64,000 nucleotides of DNA, from positions 124,001 through 188,000 of the forward strand of contig JAIYAN010000001.1 of assembly GCA_027489035.1 (NCBI GenBank), written 5' to 3'. Position 1 is the first letter of the stretch; every line of letters starts with the position of its first letter. Shown here in pieces: positions 45,201 to 54,424 of this stretch. This stretch comes from Chitinophagaceae bacterium. Lineage in GTDB: Bacteria > Bacteroidota > Bacteroidia > Chitinophagales > Chitinophagaceae. The notes under the pieces were generated by a model. It did no database searches, was not told where the DNA came from, and was given only the letters and a program-made list of their open reading frames with translations. A program made the translations under genes and the position numbers.

Positions 45201-46862
45201 CATGGGATTTTCGTACAACACTTCCACCAAAGTGCTCAACACATTAGTTTGTGTAGCCGGACCAAAACCCAGTATCTCGCTCAGGTGCATGGGTGTGAGG
45301 TAATCGCGGGCGGCAGCAAATACAAAAAGACTGTTCAATAAATGATCGCCATCGGGCATTTGTGCATAGCGTTGCAAGATGGCTTTGTAATAATCATCAA
45401 TCTCTTTGGGTAAGGCATCAACATCATTGATGGCAATACTTCCCTCTTCAATGGCATTGCAGAGTAATTTCAAATACAATGGATTCCCCTCAGAACGTTT
45501 TTGTAAATAATCAATCCATGCAGAGTCTTTGTCAATCTCATATTTGTTGGCCACTTCATACAATAATGCACGAATGTCTTCTTTGCTCAAACCACCCAGT
45601 TCAATTTTTTGATGATGTTCTACAGATAATTCACCCCAAAATTTATCAAGTTGTTGATGCCCGCCTGGACGAGAGCCATACATGAAAAGGATGTTATTAA
45701 AATTTTCACGAGGCAGGTATTTTAAAATATCATTCTCCACCCCTTCATCCAAACCATCGATTAAAAAAATGATTTTAAATGGAGATTCAATTTCTCCGAA
45801 AGCAGTCCATTTGTTGTACAATTGCTGTTGCAACTCCCAAGTGGTTTGTCCTTCGGCACGTATTTCCTTTCCCGCCGGAAAAAATTCATCGGTTTTTTTA
45901 AGCAAGTAGTTTATCAAATACGACACTTCTGCTTGTGATGTTCCTCTTCTAATAAAATACTCAACCAATTGTATGGGTAGTTTTTCTTCAGAGTTGGTCA
46001 AATCTTTATACACCTGTGCAATAAGTGCCGATTTACCAATACCAGGATTCCCTTGAATAGAGAGAAAACCTTTTTGCTTGGTGGTTACAAATTTCTTGAT
46101 GGTAGCCCTTTCAGTCAAACGACCTTTAAAAGTTTCCGTTAGTTCTTCAATGCGCTGGTTAAAAATATTGCTGCCGGTCTTCTTCCATTCCTGCAAGGGC
46201 AGGTATTGATTAAACTCACTAAAGAAAGATTTATCTCGATAATGCTTACTCAACGGATAATTGAGCAACCCTACTTTATCATTTTTTAAATCATTGAAAA
46301 ACACAAAAGGCTGTTCGGTTTCATCTGTACGATAAGCAATGATGGGATGAAGATTGAGTACATCTGTTTCATTTTTCAAATATACTTTTCCATCAATGGC
46401 TTCAATGTTAGATTCATTCAGCCATTGCAAGGACAATAATATGTTTAAGAAAGGCTCAAATTGTTTGATGTCATTTTCACATTGTTCATCTGTGGGTGTA
46501 GCTCCATGTGCGTATCCGTTTCGAAAAGAAATGACATTGGTTTTTTCTTGGTTCAACGCTTTATCCAATGCTTCAAATGCTGTTGCAAAATCATTACACA
46601 AAAAACCATGATTGGCTTCTTTCAACTCTTTGTACAATTCTCTACTAAACAATTGCCATGTTCCCAAAGAAGGCGTCCTCAAACCTGCAGCCAGCATCCC
46701 TTTTGCGGTATCGCTGATTTGATTATGCTTGAAATACTCTCCCATCATTACAGCCGTATGGGTTTTGATGATGGTTTCAAACAAATCAATCATGCGGTGC
46801 ACCTTGCGGAAAGGCTGGGTTTCGGAGAGGTAGATTTTGTGAAGCGTAATTATGTGGAGCAT
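42249..46862 (-). CDS. HEPN-like / STAND NTPase / TPR-repeat protein (putative NLR-like immune protein)
   Basis: The 1537-residue protein has, in order: an N-terminal helical domain with R114-N-G-Y-A-H119 (HEPN-like); a STAND NTPase with canonical P-loop GNPGIGKSAL near residue 272, Walker B F-L-I-D-G-L-D-E-G and sensor Y-G-S-R-P-G-G-H; the helical/wHTH arm with S-E-G-N-P-L-Y-L and F-H-E-S-L-R-E-Y-L; and about 18 TPR-like repeats with recurring D-D-x-x-K-S-x-A-[FY]-K-E-I-A-V-V-L-A-N-Q-G. A C-terminal cap with L-N-I-Q-W-A-L-D closes the array. The start at 46862 keeps the conserved P-F-R-K-V-H-R-M-I-D-L-F-E segment. It is the first gene of the minus-strand operon and gives the intact architecture from which the split genes downstream can be understood. 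Confidence 0.85.
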   Translation of the reverse strand: MLHIITLHKIYLSETQPFRKVHRMIDLFETIIKTHTAVMMGEYFKHNQISDTAKGMLAAGLRTPSLGTWQLFSRELYKELKEANHGFLCNDFATAFEALDKALNQEKTNVISFRNGYAHGATPTDEQCENDIKQFEPFLNILLSLQWLNESNIEAIDGKVYLKNETDVLNLHPIIAYRTDETEQPFVFFNDLKNDKVGLLNYPLSKHYRDKSFFSEFNQYLPLQEWKKTGSNIFNQRIEELTETFKGRLTERATIKKFVTTKQKGFLSIQGNPGIGKSALIAQVYKDLTNSEEKLPIQLVEYFIRRGTSQAEVSYLINYLLKKTDEFFPAGKEIRAEGQTTWELQQQLYNKWTAFGEIESPFKIIFLIDGLDEGVENDILKYLPRENFNNILFMYGSRPGGHQQLDKFWGELSVEHHQKIELGGLSKEDIRALLYEVANKYEIDKDSAWIDYLQKRSEGNPLYLKLLCNAIEEGSIAINDVDALPKEIDDYYKAILQRYAQMPDGDHLLNSLFVFAAARDYLTPMHLSEILGFGPATQTNVLSTLVEVLYENPMTENVLDYQLFHESLREYLKKDRATEVAKAELKIIEFCGRWNTLEGNYEQQYILRHFAAHLSTQQNQEHHQTLIALTKDAEFIATQKKVLRNFEATHQLFQNGIEIATKNNWNEAAIDCGLVIVDLKYEEQNDVTAILEMVKQNEIELTLQRITALGGLSKDDKQRQFIVIMLCIMELTLLESKNQPWRKNAIEKLLGLMEEQIPVDHSILDWDRFFSSYLVFLIAVELKAMDLDFIEIYKRTDGWENKWIKNKGPYSNKEFDILIQTAGIVNKEWKKFSAFIGIACELGKQGDLVKFSKIIETLMQISEVDDLISKSSYYSDIAILLANQGEIVRSNNILFKLYNIEKEIKIEWQKNYVLNKIVLLLVNQGEMDKSIQVAENIDDYKQKSLAFKDIAVVLANLEFFEESRNILEKSIDIAKDINNYYDKNLVYKEIAVVLVNQGQIEKSILMVEGIDDDFDKSTAYREIAVVLANQGMLAKSDHILEQSVQIAEVIETDWKKSLAFKEISIVLANRSEIKHSMLMTDRINDDWHKTLAFSEIAVVLMKQDKFSMVINTIQKSIQASIGLNDDWHKISIFKNIALRFSNLIEIEKAIQVAEGINYKVDKCSLFAEISFELLNTNKFEESNMLFEKSIRTAEIINDTFEKSNAFMQIAIVLANQGELDKAIQMTELLVDYLQKDVVFKELSVFLANQGEIEKSIQMSNCINLDWNVSSVFVKISQWYSNHGELEKSIIMAEGINDERGKSIAFKEIAVVLANHGNLSESSKLLNKSIEIAEGINDDYDKNLALKEIAIVLAIWKKIASSNDVIQKINSGADRMQAWLEIGKEFYKKHQLQNLHQTLSQLPNDEAITFFKKGIAQSITATNATEETILQILPLVKADKESTEYLLQMHALYCAFFEKTPKEKIQKFNRSLNIQWALDVIATFPKEENVVRLSTNLEEWIAEVEDEDDIDQIRLWAKQVAKGKMTEEEFGENVKGMC

Positions 46863-46870
46863 GGAAGACC

Positions 46871-46916
46871 TTGTTTCGTTGTTTGTTGTTTGGTGTTTGG
46901 GGTTTAGGGTTTGGGG
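46871..46916. repeat. G/T-rich telomere-like tract with G-quadruplex potential
   Basis: The plus strand is composed almost only of G and T, with runs GGGG (46899-46902), GGG (46907-46909) and GGGG (46913-46916), plus GG at 46892, in a GTTTGGGGTTTAGGG-like pattern. It fills the gap between the stop codon of the secreted-protein gene and the start codon of the STAND gene. It would be C-rich in the leader of the STAND mRNA. Confidence 0.6.
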
Positions 46917-47399
46917 TTAATCGCATTTAAATGAGTTGGATATTTTACCAATGTATTTTTCAATAACATTCTTTTGTGATGGCAAATATTCGATTTCTAA
47001 ATCAGCGATGTAATTATTGCCAACATATCTTTTTTGATAAAATATCTTTCCGTCTTTTTGTCCACTTAATACATAAAAATGTTCCGACTTAAATTCATAA
47101 GATATTGTGATGTCTTTGTTGGCTTTTGCCTCATCAAACAGGGCATCTATATCAGTGGTCTCTAATCTGGAACTTAACAATGAATGTGCTTCCAACAGGA
47201 TTCCTTTTTCTTTGAATTTCACTTCGTAATCACAATAATCTGCGGAAGTTTCTTCATACATATTTTTGAACACATAGTTTACAGGCAGACTAATGCTGAA
47301 TGAACAAGGATGATAATTTTTGAATGCAGTAGTTTGTGAAAACAAAATCTGACAGTTTAAAAGCAATGTTGCAAAAAGCAACAGAATTAATCTTTTCAT
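46917..47399 (-). CDS. Small secreted protein, unknown function
   Basis: A clear signal peptide (residues 1-21, ending FSQ) precedes a 139-residue mature domain with alternating strands and no recognised family. Two cysteines (in HPCSF and ADYCDYEV) could form a disulfide. It lies 54 bp upstream of the large STAND gene on the same strand, with the G/T-rich tract between them, and diverges from the vWA gene. It may be unrelated to the conflict cluster. Proteins of this kind are common as lone genes in Bacteroidota. Confidence 0.65.
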   Translation of the reverse strand: MKRLILLLFATLLLNCQILFSQTTAFKNYHPCSFSISLPVNYVFKNMYEETSADYCDYEVKFKEKGILLEAHSLLSSRLETTDIDALFDEAKANKDITISYEFKSEHFYVLSGQKDGKIFYQKRYVGNNYIADLEIEYLPSQKNVIEKYIGKISNSFKCD

Positions 47400-47531
47400 A
47401 TAATATTAGTGTTTTTTTAAAATAAGGAATTGTACTTGTACTCTATTTACATCCTTAAATTTTATTATGGTTAAATTTATTACATTTTGACATAATGTTT
47501 TATTATTGCTAAGATTATTCATAAATAAATA

Positions 47532-48875
47532 ATGGCTACCAAAAAATCATCGCTAAAAATAGATACTGAACTCTCGCGTTGCATCAACCAGCTTTTGCTG
47601 AAAGAGCCGTTTTTTGCGCATATTCTGGCTGGAACCGTGCGTAAAATAACTGATGAAGTGCCTACTGCTGCTGTAGGGTTTAGCAATGATTTGATTTTGC
47701 TGATGGTCAATGAAGATTTCTTTTTAAAAGAATTAAAATCCGAATCAGAACGCACCGCCGTTTTAAAACACGAAGTGCTGCATCTGGTGTTTCGCCATTT
47801 ATTTAGAGATAAAATAAAAGAAGATGCAGAACTGTTTAATATTGCTGCAGATATTGTAGTGAATCAATATATCGGTTTTTGGAAATTGCCCGACTCTGCA
47901 GTTACGTTAAAAACTTTTCCAGATTTGAATTTAAAACCGGAGCAACACCTCGAATACTATTACGATATTTTATTCAAACTGAACGAAGCCAATCAAAAAG
48001 CTTCGGCTAATGGTAAGGGTAAGGAAGGTAATCAAGGCAATGATCAAAACGGCAATTCTCCTTCTGGAAGTGGCGACAAACCTAAAAACCAACCCATGAA
48101 TGAGAAGCACCCGCAAAGTGCTAAAGCATTGGCAGATATATACGGACATCAACGACACAGCGATCATTCTAAATGGATTATTAAAGATGGTACACAAGCC
48201 AAAACCGCTGATGGCAAATCTATTCCCGATAATTTAATTTCAGGCATCGAACAAACCTTAGGCAAACAATTGCTAGAAGCCGCTGCCAGAACACCTTCAA
48301 AACATTATGGGAATTTACCTGCAGCTCTTATTATCGAAATTGATTTGATTAGAGAATCGATGAAACCAAAAGTAGATTGGAAAAGGGTGTTGAAAATTTT
48401 CTCCAGCTCGAGTGGCAGAACGGTGATTTACCAAACCATGAAAAGAATCAGCAAGAGATATGGTACACGACCGGGTATACGAATTAAACAATTCAAAAAA
48501 ATCGCTGTTGCCATAGATACTTCAGGCTCAATACAAGAAACAACCCTTGCACAATTTTTTAAAGAAATTGATACTATCCATCGAAACGGCGCCGAAATTT
48601 TCATCATTGAATGTGACGCTGCCGTAGGTAATGCCTATCCTTACAAAAAGAATGCACCCATCAAAATCAAAGGTGGCGGCGGCACCAACTACGACCCTGC
48701 TTTTGAATACATCAATAAAAACAAAAAACTTCAAATTGATGCCTGCGTTTATCTCACAGATGGTTTTGCTCCTGAACCTAAAATAAAGCCAAGGTGCAAA
48801 TTATTGTATGTAATTACACCGGATGGAAATAATGGAAATCATTTAAAATGGGGTAAAATCATTACAATGAAATAG
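47532..48875 (+). CDS. Putative metallopeptidase plus vWA-like protein (DUF2201-type)
   Basis: The 447-residue protein has the two domains of the DUF2201 group. The N-terminal domain carries the zinc-protease motif H80-E-V-L-H84. A Gly/Asn/Lys-rich low-complexity linker lies near residues 158-195. The C-terminal vWA-like domain has a MIDAS D329-T-S-G-S333, followed by T-N-Y-D-P and L-T-D-G at the expected spacing. Proteins of this kind are regularly paired with MoxR-type AAA+ ATPases, and a MoxR gene lies 4.4 kb downstream on the opposite strand (53293-54411), separated by the LRR gene. The vWA gene is convergent with the LRR gene (48-bp gap). It probably acts in the cytoplasm. Confidence 0.88.
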   Translation: MATKKSSLKIDTELSRCINQLLLKEPFFAHILAGTVRKITDEVPTAAVGFSNDLILLMVNEDFFLKELKSESERTAVLKHEVLHLVFRHLFRDKIKEDAELFNIAADIVVNQYIGFWKLPDSAVTLKTFPDLNLKPEQHLEYYYDILFKLNEANQKASANGKGKEGNQGNDQNGNSPSGSGDKPKNQPMNEKHPQSAKALADIYGHQRHSDHSKWIIKDGTQAKTADGKSIPDNLISGIEQTLGKQLLEAAARTPSKHYGNLPAALIIEIDLIRESMKPKVDWKRVLKIFSSSSGRTVIYQTMKRISKRYGTRPGIRIKQFKKIAVAIDTSGSIQETTLAQFFKEIDTIHRNGAEIFIIECDAAVGNAYPYKKNAPIKIKGGGGTNYDPAFEYINKNKKLQIDACVYLTDGFAPEPKIKPRCKLLYVITPDGNNGNHLKWGKIITMK

Positions 48876-48923
48876 ACAGTTAAAGTAAAAATTCAAAAAT
48901 CAAAATTATAACTTCTCACCATT

Positions 48924-51900
48924 TTAAGGTATTGACTGCCAATCTATGTTAACTTGGAGGTGTGCAGGGAAATCTATTTTTTTCAACAAACAACCAGAAA
49001 TATACAATTTATCTATTTTGATATTGTCAAGCGCTTTGATGTCTTTTAAATTCTCCATTCGCGTAAGATCCAGCATTTTCAAATGCTCAAATTGTTCCAA
49101 CCCTTCAAGTGATTCTATGTTTTTGCAGCCGCCAAGTTTTATTTGTTTCAGATTTTTTAAACCTTTTAACGAAGTGAGGGTATTTATTGGCGAACTTGCA
49201 TCATATCCTTTTTTTAAAGACAAATATTCAAGTGCTGAAAATTGCTCAATCCCATCCAACGATTCAATACCGCCCAAAACCAAATGTGTGATATTATTTG
49301 CAATAATGTTTTTAGGGAACACCTTCACATCAAGAGACAGCTTATTAATATTTAGGGAAAAAACATCGTTGATATTTTCAAGATTTGTACAATTATTGAA
49401 TGCCAAAAATTCAGAATTCGAATACCCTATATTCATATACTCAAGTTCATTTAACCCTTTTAGATCAAGCAACTGATTACAACCTGAACAGTCAAACCAT
49501 TTTATTCTTTTTACCCCATTTAGTTTTGGTAAAGAAGTAAATCCACTGCCATCGAGTATCAATTCTTTCAATTCTTCATTGAATATAGAATCCGAAATTT
49601 TAATTAATTTTTTGCAGTCCTCAAGCCTTAATCTTATGAGATCTTTTAAAACAGGTGCCAATTCAAGCGTTTCAAATTCACCTTTAGTTAGTTGAAGATT
49701 CTGCAATTTGTTTAGGTTAGTTAATGCTGAAGTATCTTGGATTTGAAAACCATCAAGTGACAATTCTTTCAACTCAGTACAATTATGTAGTCCATGTAAA
49801 CTCAAAATTTTTATAGAAGGTGTTGAATAACCAGAGCCAATTTTAAGCGTCTCTAAATTTACTAATTTTTCAAAATCCATAAAGCTTGTAGCATCAGAAT
49901 TTTCCAACCGAAGTTCTAAATACTTCAGCTTTACAAGGTTCTTTAAACCAGAAAAACCATTTACCTGATTTATGCTAGATCTCAACTCAAAATTCTCCAA
50001 AACAGGACATCCGGAAACAACTCCAAGATCCAACTTAACATCACCAAAATAATTTAGTTTTAAGAATTTCAAATTCTTCAAATTTAAATTCGAATCCGGG
50101 TCTGTCAAATTTCTGAGATTCAGTGATTCAAGATTTTCAAAACAATTGAGGTATTTAGAACCAATAATTTCAAAATCCAATGCAGTTACGGATTGCACCA
50201 AACCCTTCCATTCGTCTATATCACCTGCGCAGCTTAAAACTCCCGTCAATGCATAATTAAGATAAGGCTGAGCAGGACCAGTGCCCGTAAAAGTTCTATT
50301 GGTTTTAAACGCATTTTTTTCGTAAGCGATTCCAAATAGCAATTCATTCATCAATTCCTCATCCTTGATTCCTGCCAAAAGTGAAATGGCTGTATCAATC
50401 ATGGCTATATCCCTTTCCTTCAGCAACTTTTTAATTTTGGCAGCATTTTTCTTTGCGTCTTTCTTTGCTGGATCAGATTTTTCATTTTCAACTTTAACCT
50501 CTAATGTCTTCGTCTCCAACTTATAATGCTCCGCCAATTTCAACTGGTATTTAAGAATTTGCTCCTTATTGATTTTCCCCAAAGGACGGGGCTTAACTTC
50601 TAAAGAAGGACAATCCACAACTTCCATCTCTTCCAAAACGTTTAGTGGCACTAAAGAAGCGCTATCTTTTACTTTGGGCAATTTCAACATTGTTAATGAT
50701 TCTAGCAAATGCAAAGCTTTCAATGCATCAATATCAACCAATGATTTTAAATTAGTCAATTTCATTTCTTGGAGAGATGGAATATCCTTCAAACCTGAAA
50801 GGGATTCCAACTCTTCTAAATCTGTAATGGTTAATTTTTTAAGCAGAGGCATCCCCTCAAACCCAGTCAGATCTTTAATTTTACAATTTTCTAGATTCAA
50901 TTGAACCAAGCCAGACCCTTTCAACACAAATTCTTTACAATATGTAATTTTAACAGGAAGATTAATTGGCAACCCATCATTGATGGTGACTTTAGATTGT
51001 GTGATTTTTATGTTGATGGGTAATTTTGAAGTAACGAAATCATGAATTAATTCCTGATTAAAACTATCATTAAAATCAATTCTGTTTAATTTGAGAAACC
51101 CTGACAGTTCTCCAATCTTTTTCAAATTAGGTAGATGATAAAAACTTAACCAATCTACAGTTGCCTGAATGTTTTTATTTTTCATCATTCCTTCTGCAGA
51201 TTCCAAGGATTCACAAATACGTAGACTTACATCTTTTAATTTTTCGAGGTTTTCCGCCTCGTCAATTCTCATCAGTTTGGGGCAATGCTGAATTTGCAAT
51301 TTTTCCAAATTCTTCAACGTTTCTAAACCTTGCAAATCCACAATCTCAGCATAATTTAGATCAAACTTGACCAACTTTGGCACATGGCGTAAGCCTTTGA
51401 TATCCATCAATTCCTTACAACTTATTCTGAGTCTTCTAAGATTAGGAAATCCATTGAGCCATTCAAGATTGGACATTCCATCACAAGACAGTTCAATATT
51501 TTCTGTGACTGTAGAACCTATCTTTTCAGATTCGATCCATTTATTTACAAGCAAATCAATTGAAACATTTTGAATTCCAAACATTACCGGATGAAAATCA
51601 CATTTAGGCAAACTTACAGTCTGTTGAGATTTGTATTCTGAGATAGATTCAACTCTTTGAAGAGAAGGCAATTTCTCTAATGCAGAAACATCTGTGATAT
51701 TTTTACATTCATACAAATCAAGCCATTCCAAAGATTGATAAAACTCAATGCCATCAAGGTTCTGAAGTGATTCGAAATTCCAGATTATTAATTTTTTCGT
51801 CTGACTTAAATCAGTTTTACCTTGTAATGCATTCAGGCTTTTTATTTTATAGCAACGATTAAATTCAAACGATTGAATAGGGAAAACAGACAAATGCTGT

Positions 51901-53282
51901 ATATCCTGAATTGTAGTGCAACCTGATATATCGAGCTTTTTAAGTGGCAACTGTTCATCTAGTTCATCAAGTGTTGTAAGTTGTCTCAACGAATCTTCTA
52001 TCTTCAGATGCTCTAATCCATAGAAACAATGCAAATAAGAAAGATCAAAAACATCAATAACCAGACTAGATATTTTTCTTTTGATTTTTTCAGCTAATAA
52101 TGAATCAGGACCTGCTAAAAATAAAATTCCAGTTAATGCATAATTATTAAAAGGCAAATCTTTTTTGGGACCTTTAAACACATCTTCAAGATTCAATTTT
52201 TGATAGCCAAATTGTTCATTTATCACCAACCTTTCAATCAATTTATCGAACAGATAAGGATCTGAAAATGCGGACAACAAACTCAAACCGCTATCTATAA
52301 CCTCCTTATCGGGTGTTGACAGCAATTTCTTTAAATTGCTGAATTCTTTTTTGTTTGATACCAACGATTGTTCGATGACTTCTTTATCATAATCATTTTT
52401 AGCTACTTCAATTTCTTCTTTCTCACTCTTAAGAGATAAAAATGCTTCTGATTTTTTAAACACAACTTCTAGTTCATTAGAAATCGATTTTAAACCGCGT
52501 AGTGATAAATAACTGAGTTGATTGCTGGTCAAAGCCTCAGCAGTTTTAACATCAAGCGAGGTCAATCCATTAAGGAATAATTTTCCATTTATGGCGCTCA
52601 ATTGTATAGCATGATTCAACTGTAAATCCGACAAGCCATTTAAATTCACACTACTGAATGGTCTTGACATGATCAATTGAACAACATCATCGTTGATGTA
52701 TTTAATTCTATCTATATTGATGGTTCCCGACTTTTTACTAAACACCTCTTTTGATGCGAAAGAAACATAACCTTCCAAATCTGCAAGCGGGAATGTCTTC
52801 CTTTGTTTTGATGCATCATGAAGGGCATTAATCATTGAAGTAAAAAAACGGAATGCTGTTTTTTCTTCATCAGCAACTCTTTCAATCTGGGGGAAAAAAT
52901 TATATAATGATGTCCAGATGATTTCGGGTACAGCATTATTTTGTTTGCTTAGCAACCAATCTGTAAGAGGTTGTGCCTTTGGATCCGGCGTGTTTACACT
53001 AAATGCAGATGCAGAAAATCCATCATTCATAAATTTATAAAGACTATCATGTCCCATTTGCTTCAACAAGTCATGAATGGAACATGGAAATTGATTATTG
53101 GCAACCAAATAAAATCTATAATCAGTTCTATAAGACAGATCTTCTCTGTGGACAGACAATTCCCAATTAAACCCATTTTCATCATTAAATAATATGGTTT
53201 GGATTCTTTCTTTTGGAGAAATAGAAATGCTGAAAAACTTAAGTCCCACAGCCGCATTTTTGAGATGATTGATTTCTTGCAT
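48924..53282 (-). CDS. Giant leucine-rich repeat protein (1452 residues)
   Basis: An N-terminal non-repeat region of about 180 residues is followed by long arrays of leucine-rich repeats of the type L-x-x-L-x-L-x-x-C/N-x-x-L-x-x-L-x-G-L. Two copies of a helical module interrupt the LRRs, near residues 312-440 and 945-1090. Both contain K-K-L-L, then I-D-x-x-[IL]-S-L-L, then N-Y-A-L-T-G-[IV]-L and C-F-x-x-L-E-x-L. No signal peptide or TM is visible, so it is cytoplasmic. LRR proteins of this size usually recognise a protein or nucleic-acid ligand. The gene is 10 bp downstream of the MoxR gene, so both belong to one transcription unit. The LRR is the candidate sensor of the MoxR/vWA set. Confidence 0.85.
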   Translation of the reverse strand: MQEINHLKNAAVGLKFFSISISPKERIQTILFNDENGFNWELSVHREDLSYRTDYRFYLVANNQFPCSIHDLLKQMGHDSLYKFMNDGFSASAFSVNTPDPKAQPLTDWLLSKQNNAVPEIIWTSLYNFFPQIERVADEEKTAFRFFTSMINALHDASKQRKTFPLADLEGYVSFASKEVFSKKSGTINIDRIKYINDDVVQLIMSRPFSSVNLNGLSDLQLNHAIQLSAINGKLFLNGLTSLDVKTAEALTSNQLSYLSLRGLKSISNELEVVFKKSEAFLSLKSEKEEIEVAKNDYDKEVIEQSLVSNKKEFSNLKKLLSTPDKEVIDSGLSLLSAFSDPYLFDKLIERLVINEQFGYQKLNLEDVFKGPKKDLPFNNYALTGILFLAGPDSLLAEKIKRKISSLVIDVFDLSYLHCFYGLEHLKIEDSLRQLTTLDELDEQLPLKKLDISGCTTIQDIQHLSVFPIQSFEFNRCYKIKSLNALQGKTDLSQTKKLIIWNFESLQNLDGIEFYQSLEWLDLYECKNITDVSALEKLPSLQRVESISEYKSQQTVSLPKCDFHPVMFGIQNVSIDLLVNKWIESEKIGSTVTENIELSCDGMSNLEWLNGFPNLRRLRISCKELMDIKGLRHVPKLVKFDLNYAEIVDLQGLETLKNLEKLQIQHCPKLMRIDEAENLEKLKDVSLRICESLESAEGMMKNKNIQATVDWLSFYHLPNLKKIGELSGFLKLNRIDFNDSFNQELIHDFVTSKLPINIKITQSKVTINDGLPINLPVKITYCKEFVLKGSGLVQLNLENCKIKDLTGFEGMPLLKKLTITDLEELESLSGLKDIPSLQEMKLTNLKSLVDIDALKALHLLESLTMLKLPKVKDSASLVPLNVLEEMEVVDCPSLEVKPRPLGKINKEQILKYQLKLAEHYKLETKTLEVKVENEKSDPAKKDAKKNAAKIKKLLKERDIAMIDTAISLLAGIKDEELMNELLFGIAYEKNAFKTNRTFTGTGPAQPYLNYALTGVLSCAGDIDEWKGLVQSVTALDFEIIGSKYLNCFENLESLNLRNLTDPDSNLNLKNLKFLKLNYFGDVKLDLGVVSGCPVLENFELRSSINQVNGFSGLKNLVKLKYLELRLENSDATSFMDFEKLVNLETLKIGSGYSTPSIKILSLHGLHNCTELKELSLDGFQIQDTSALTNLNKLQNLQLTKGEFETLELAPVLKDLIRLRLEDCKKLIKISDSIFNEELKELILDGSGFTSLPKLNGVKRIKWFDCSGCNQLLDLKGLNELEYMNIGYSNSEFLAFNNCTNLENINDVFSLNINKLSLDVKVFPKNIIANNITHLVLGGIESLDGIEQFSALEYLSLKKGYDASSPINTLTSLKGLKNLKQIKLGGCKNIESLEGLEQFEHLKMLDLTRMENLKDIKALDNIKIDKLYISGCLLKKIDFPAHLQVNIDWQSIP

Positions 53283-53292
53283 TTTTTATTTT

Positions 53293-54411
53293 TTATAAAC
53301 TACCTAATAACAATTTCGCCAATTTTTTATCTTTCAACATTGCCTTCACGTCCTCCTCTCCTTCTTTGTTGAGATCCATAAACAAACTCATTTTCAAATC
53401 ATTTGGAATAGCATCAAGTAACATAAATTCAACTAGATTTTCTTTATGATTTTTTTCAGGTTTGTAGGTTTCATTTTTCAAATGCAAATACAATCGTGTG
53501 CATATTGTGGCGATTCTATCAATTCGCTTTTCGCCGTTTTTACCAACAGCAATCGTCTCCATTTTTTTCTTTACATCATCAAACTTCTCTGCTGCTAAAA
53601 TATCAATTGGATCAATCAACATCGACAAATCATCATTGATAAAACTTATAAAGCTACTCACCGTTGTTTCATCCAATGCGCTTTTAGAAAGTGCCAATAC
53701 CAAATCAAGTTCTTCTTTCAAATCTGCGATATCATGTATCTGATCAAAAAACTGCACCAAACTTCTTGGTGTGGTTCGTTTACCCGTTATGGTTTCTGGA
53801 TAGGTCAGTACAAAATCAATTCCTCTTTTATCTACGCCTGCACCATGCGCCCAAGCTGCCCAGGCGCGTGCATCGAATTTAAGCGATACATGCAATAGCC
53901 TCGTGAGCATCGCATCATCCATAGGCGTAACCGAATAATCGCCATCATCCGGATTGGCGGTAGCCACAATCTGCCATTTAGCAGGCAGTTTCCAAGATTG
54001 CAATTCAAAATTTTGCAGTAACTGCATCACGCCCCTCAATATCCTATCGTCTGCACGATTGATATCATCGAGCAATAAAATACCAGGACCTTCTTCTTTA
54101 GGCACCCACTCCGGCGGACTGTACACGGTATATTCATCACCCGATATTTTTTCATCAGGATCTACGATCGACGGCATGCCATGCAAATCGCCCATCTCCT
54201 CAAATTGAGCAGGTGCACAATAAGCCATTTTCCAATTGTTCTTTTTGGCGAATTCTACTACAGTATGGGTTTTACCCAAACCATGATTACCCCATATCAT
54301 AATGGGCGTACCGCGCTGCCCTTTTTCGTGGAGCTTGTTGTTGCGGTTGAAAATATGCTCAAGGAATTTATTGAGCTGAACTGTGTTTACGTGTTGACCG
54401 AGTTGGGACAT
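53293..54411 (-). CDS. MoxR-type AAA+ ATPase
   Basis: The 372-residue protein has the canonical AAA+ motifs of the MoxR group: Walker A G-N-H-G-L-G-K-T (about residues 41-48), Walker B L-L-L-D-D-I-N-R-A near residue 115, sensor 1 A-T-A-N-P near residue 150, and an arginine-containing M-L-T-R-L-L segment. The helical lid has the R-T-T-P-R-S-L stretch near residue 215. MoxR ATPases remodel or activate vWA-containing partners, here most likely the protein at 47532-48875. The gene is preceded by the unknown gene at 54425 (13-bp gap) and followed by the LRR gene (10-bp gap). ATG at 54409-54411 is the start. Confidence 0.9.
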   Translation of the reverse strand: MSQLGQHVNTVQLNKFLEHIFNRNNKLHEKGQRGTPIMIWGNHGLGKTHTVVEFAKKNNWKMAYCAPAQFEEMGDLHGMPSIVDPDEKISGDEYTVYSPPEWVPKEEGPGILLLDDINRADDRILRGVMQLLQNFELQSWKLPAKWQIVATANPDDGDYSVTPMDDAMLTRLLHVSLKFDARAWAAWAHGAGVDKRGIDFVLTYPETITGKRTTPRSLVQFFDQIHDIADLKEELDLVLALSKSALDETTVSSFISFINDDLSMLIDPIDILAAEKFDDVKKKMETIAVGKNGEKRIDRIATICTRLYLHLKNETYKPEKNHKENLVEFMLLDAIPNDLKMSLFMDLNKEGEEDVKAMLKDKKLAKLLLGSL

Positions 54412-54424
54412 GGGGGTAAATATT

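Noticed and set aside
46461..46907. 148-residue plus-strand frame opposite the N-terminus of the large STAND gene
   Set aside because: It is antisense to the conserved HEPN-like region and shows no domain of its own.
48946..49476. 176-residue plus-strand frame opposite the LRR gene
   Set aside because: Composition follows the antisense of leucine-rich repeats (many Ser/Phe/Asn); no independent evidence.
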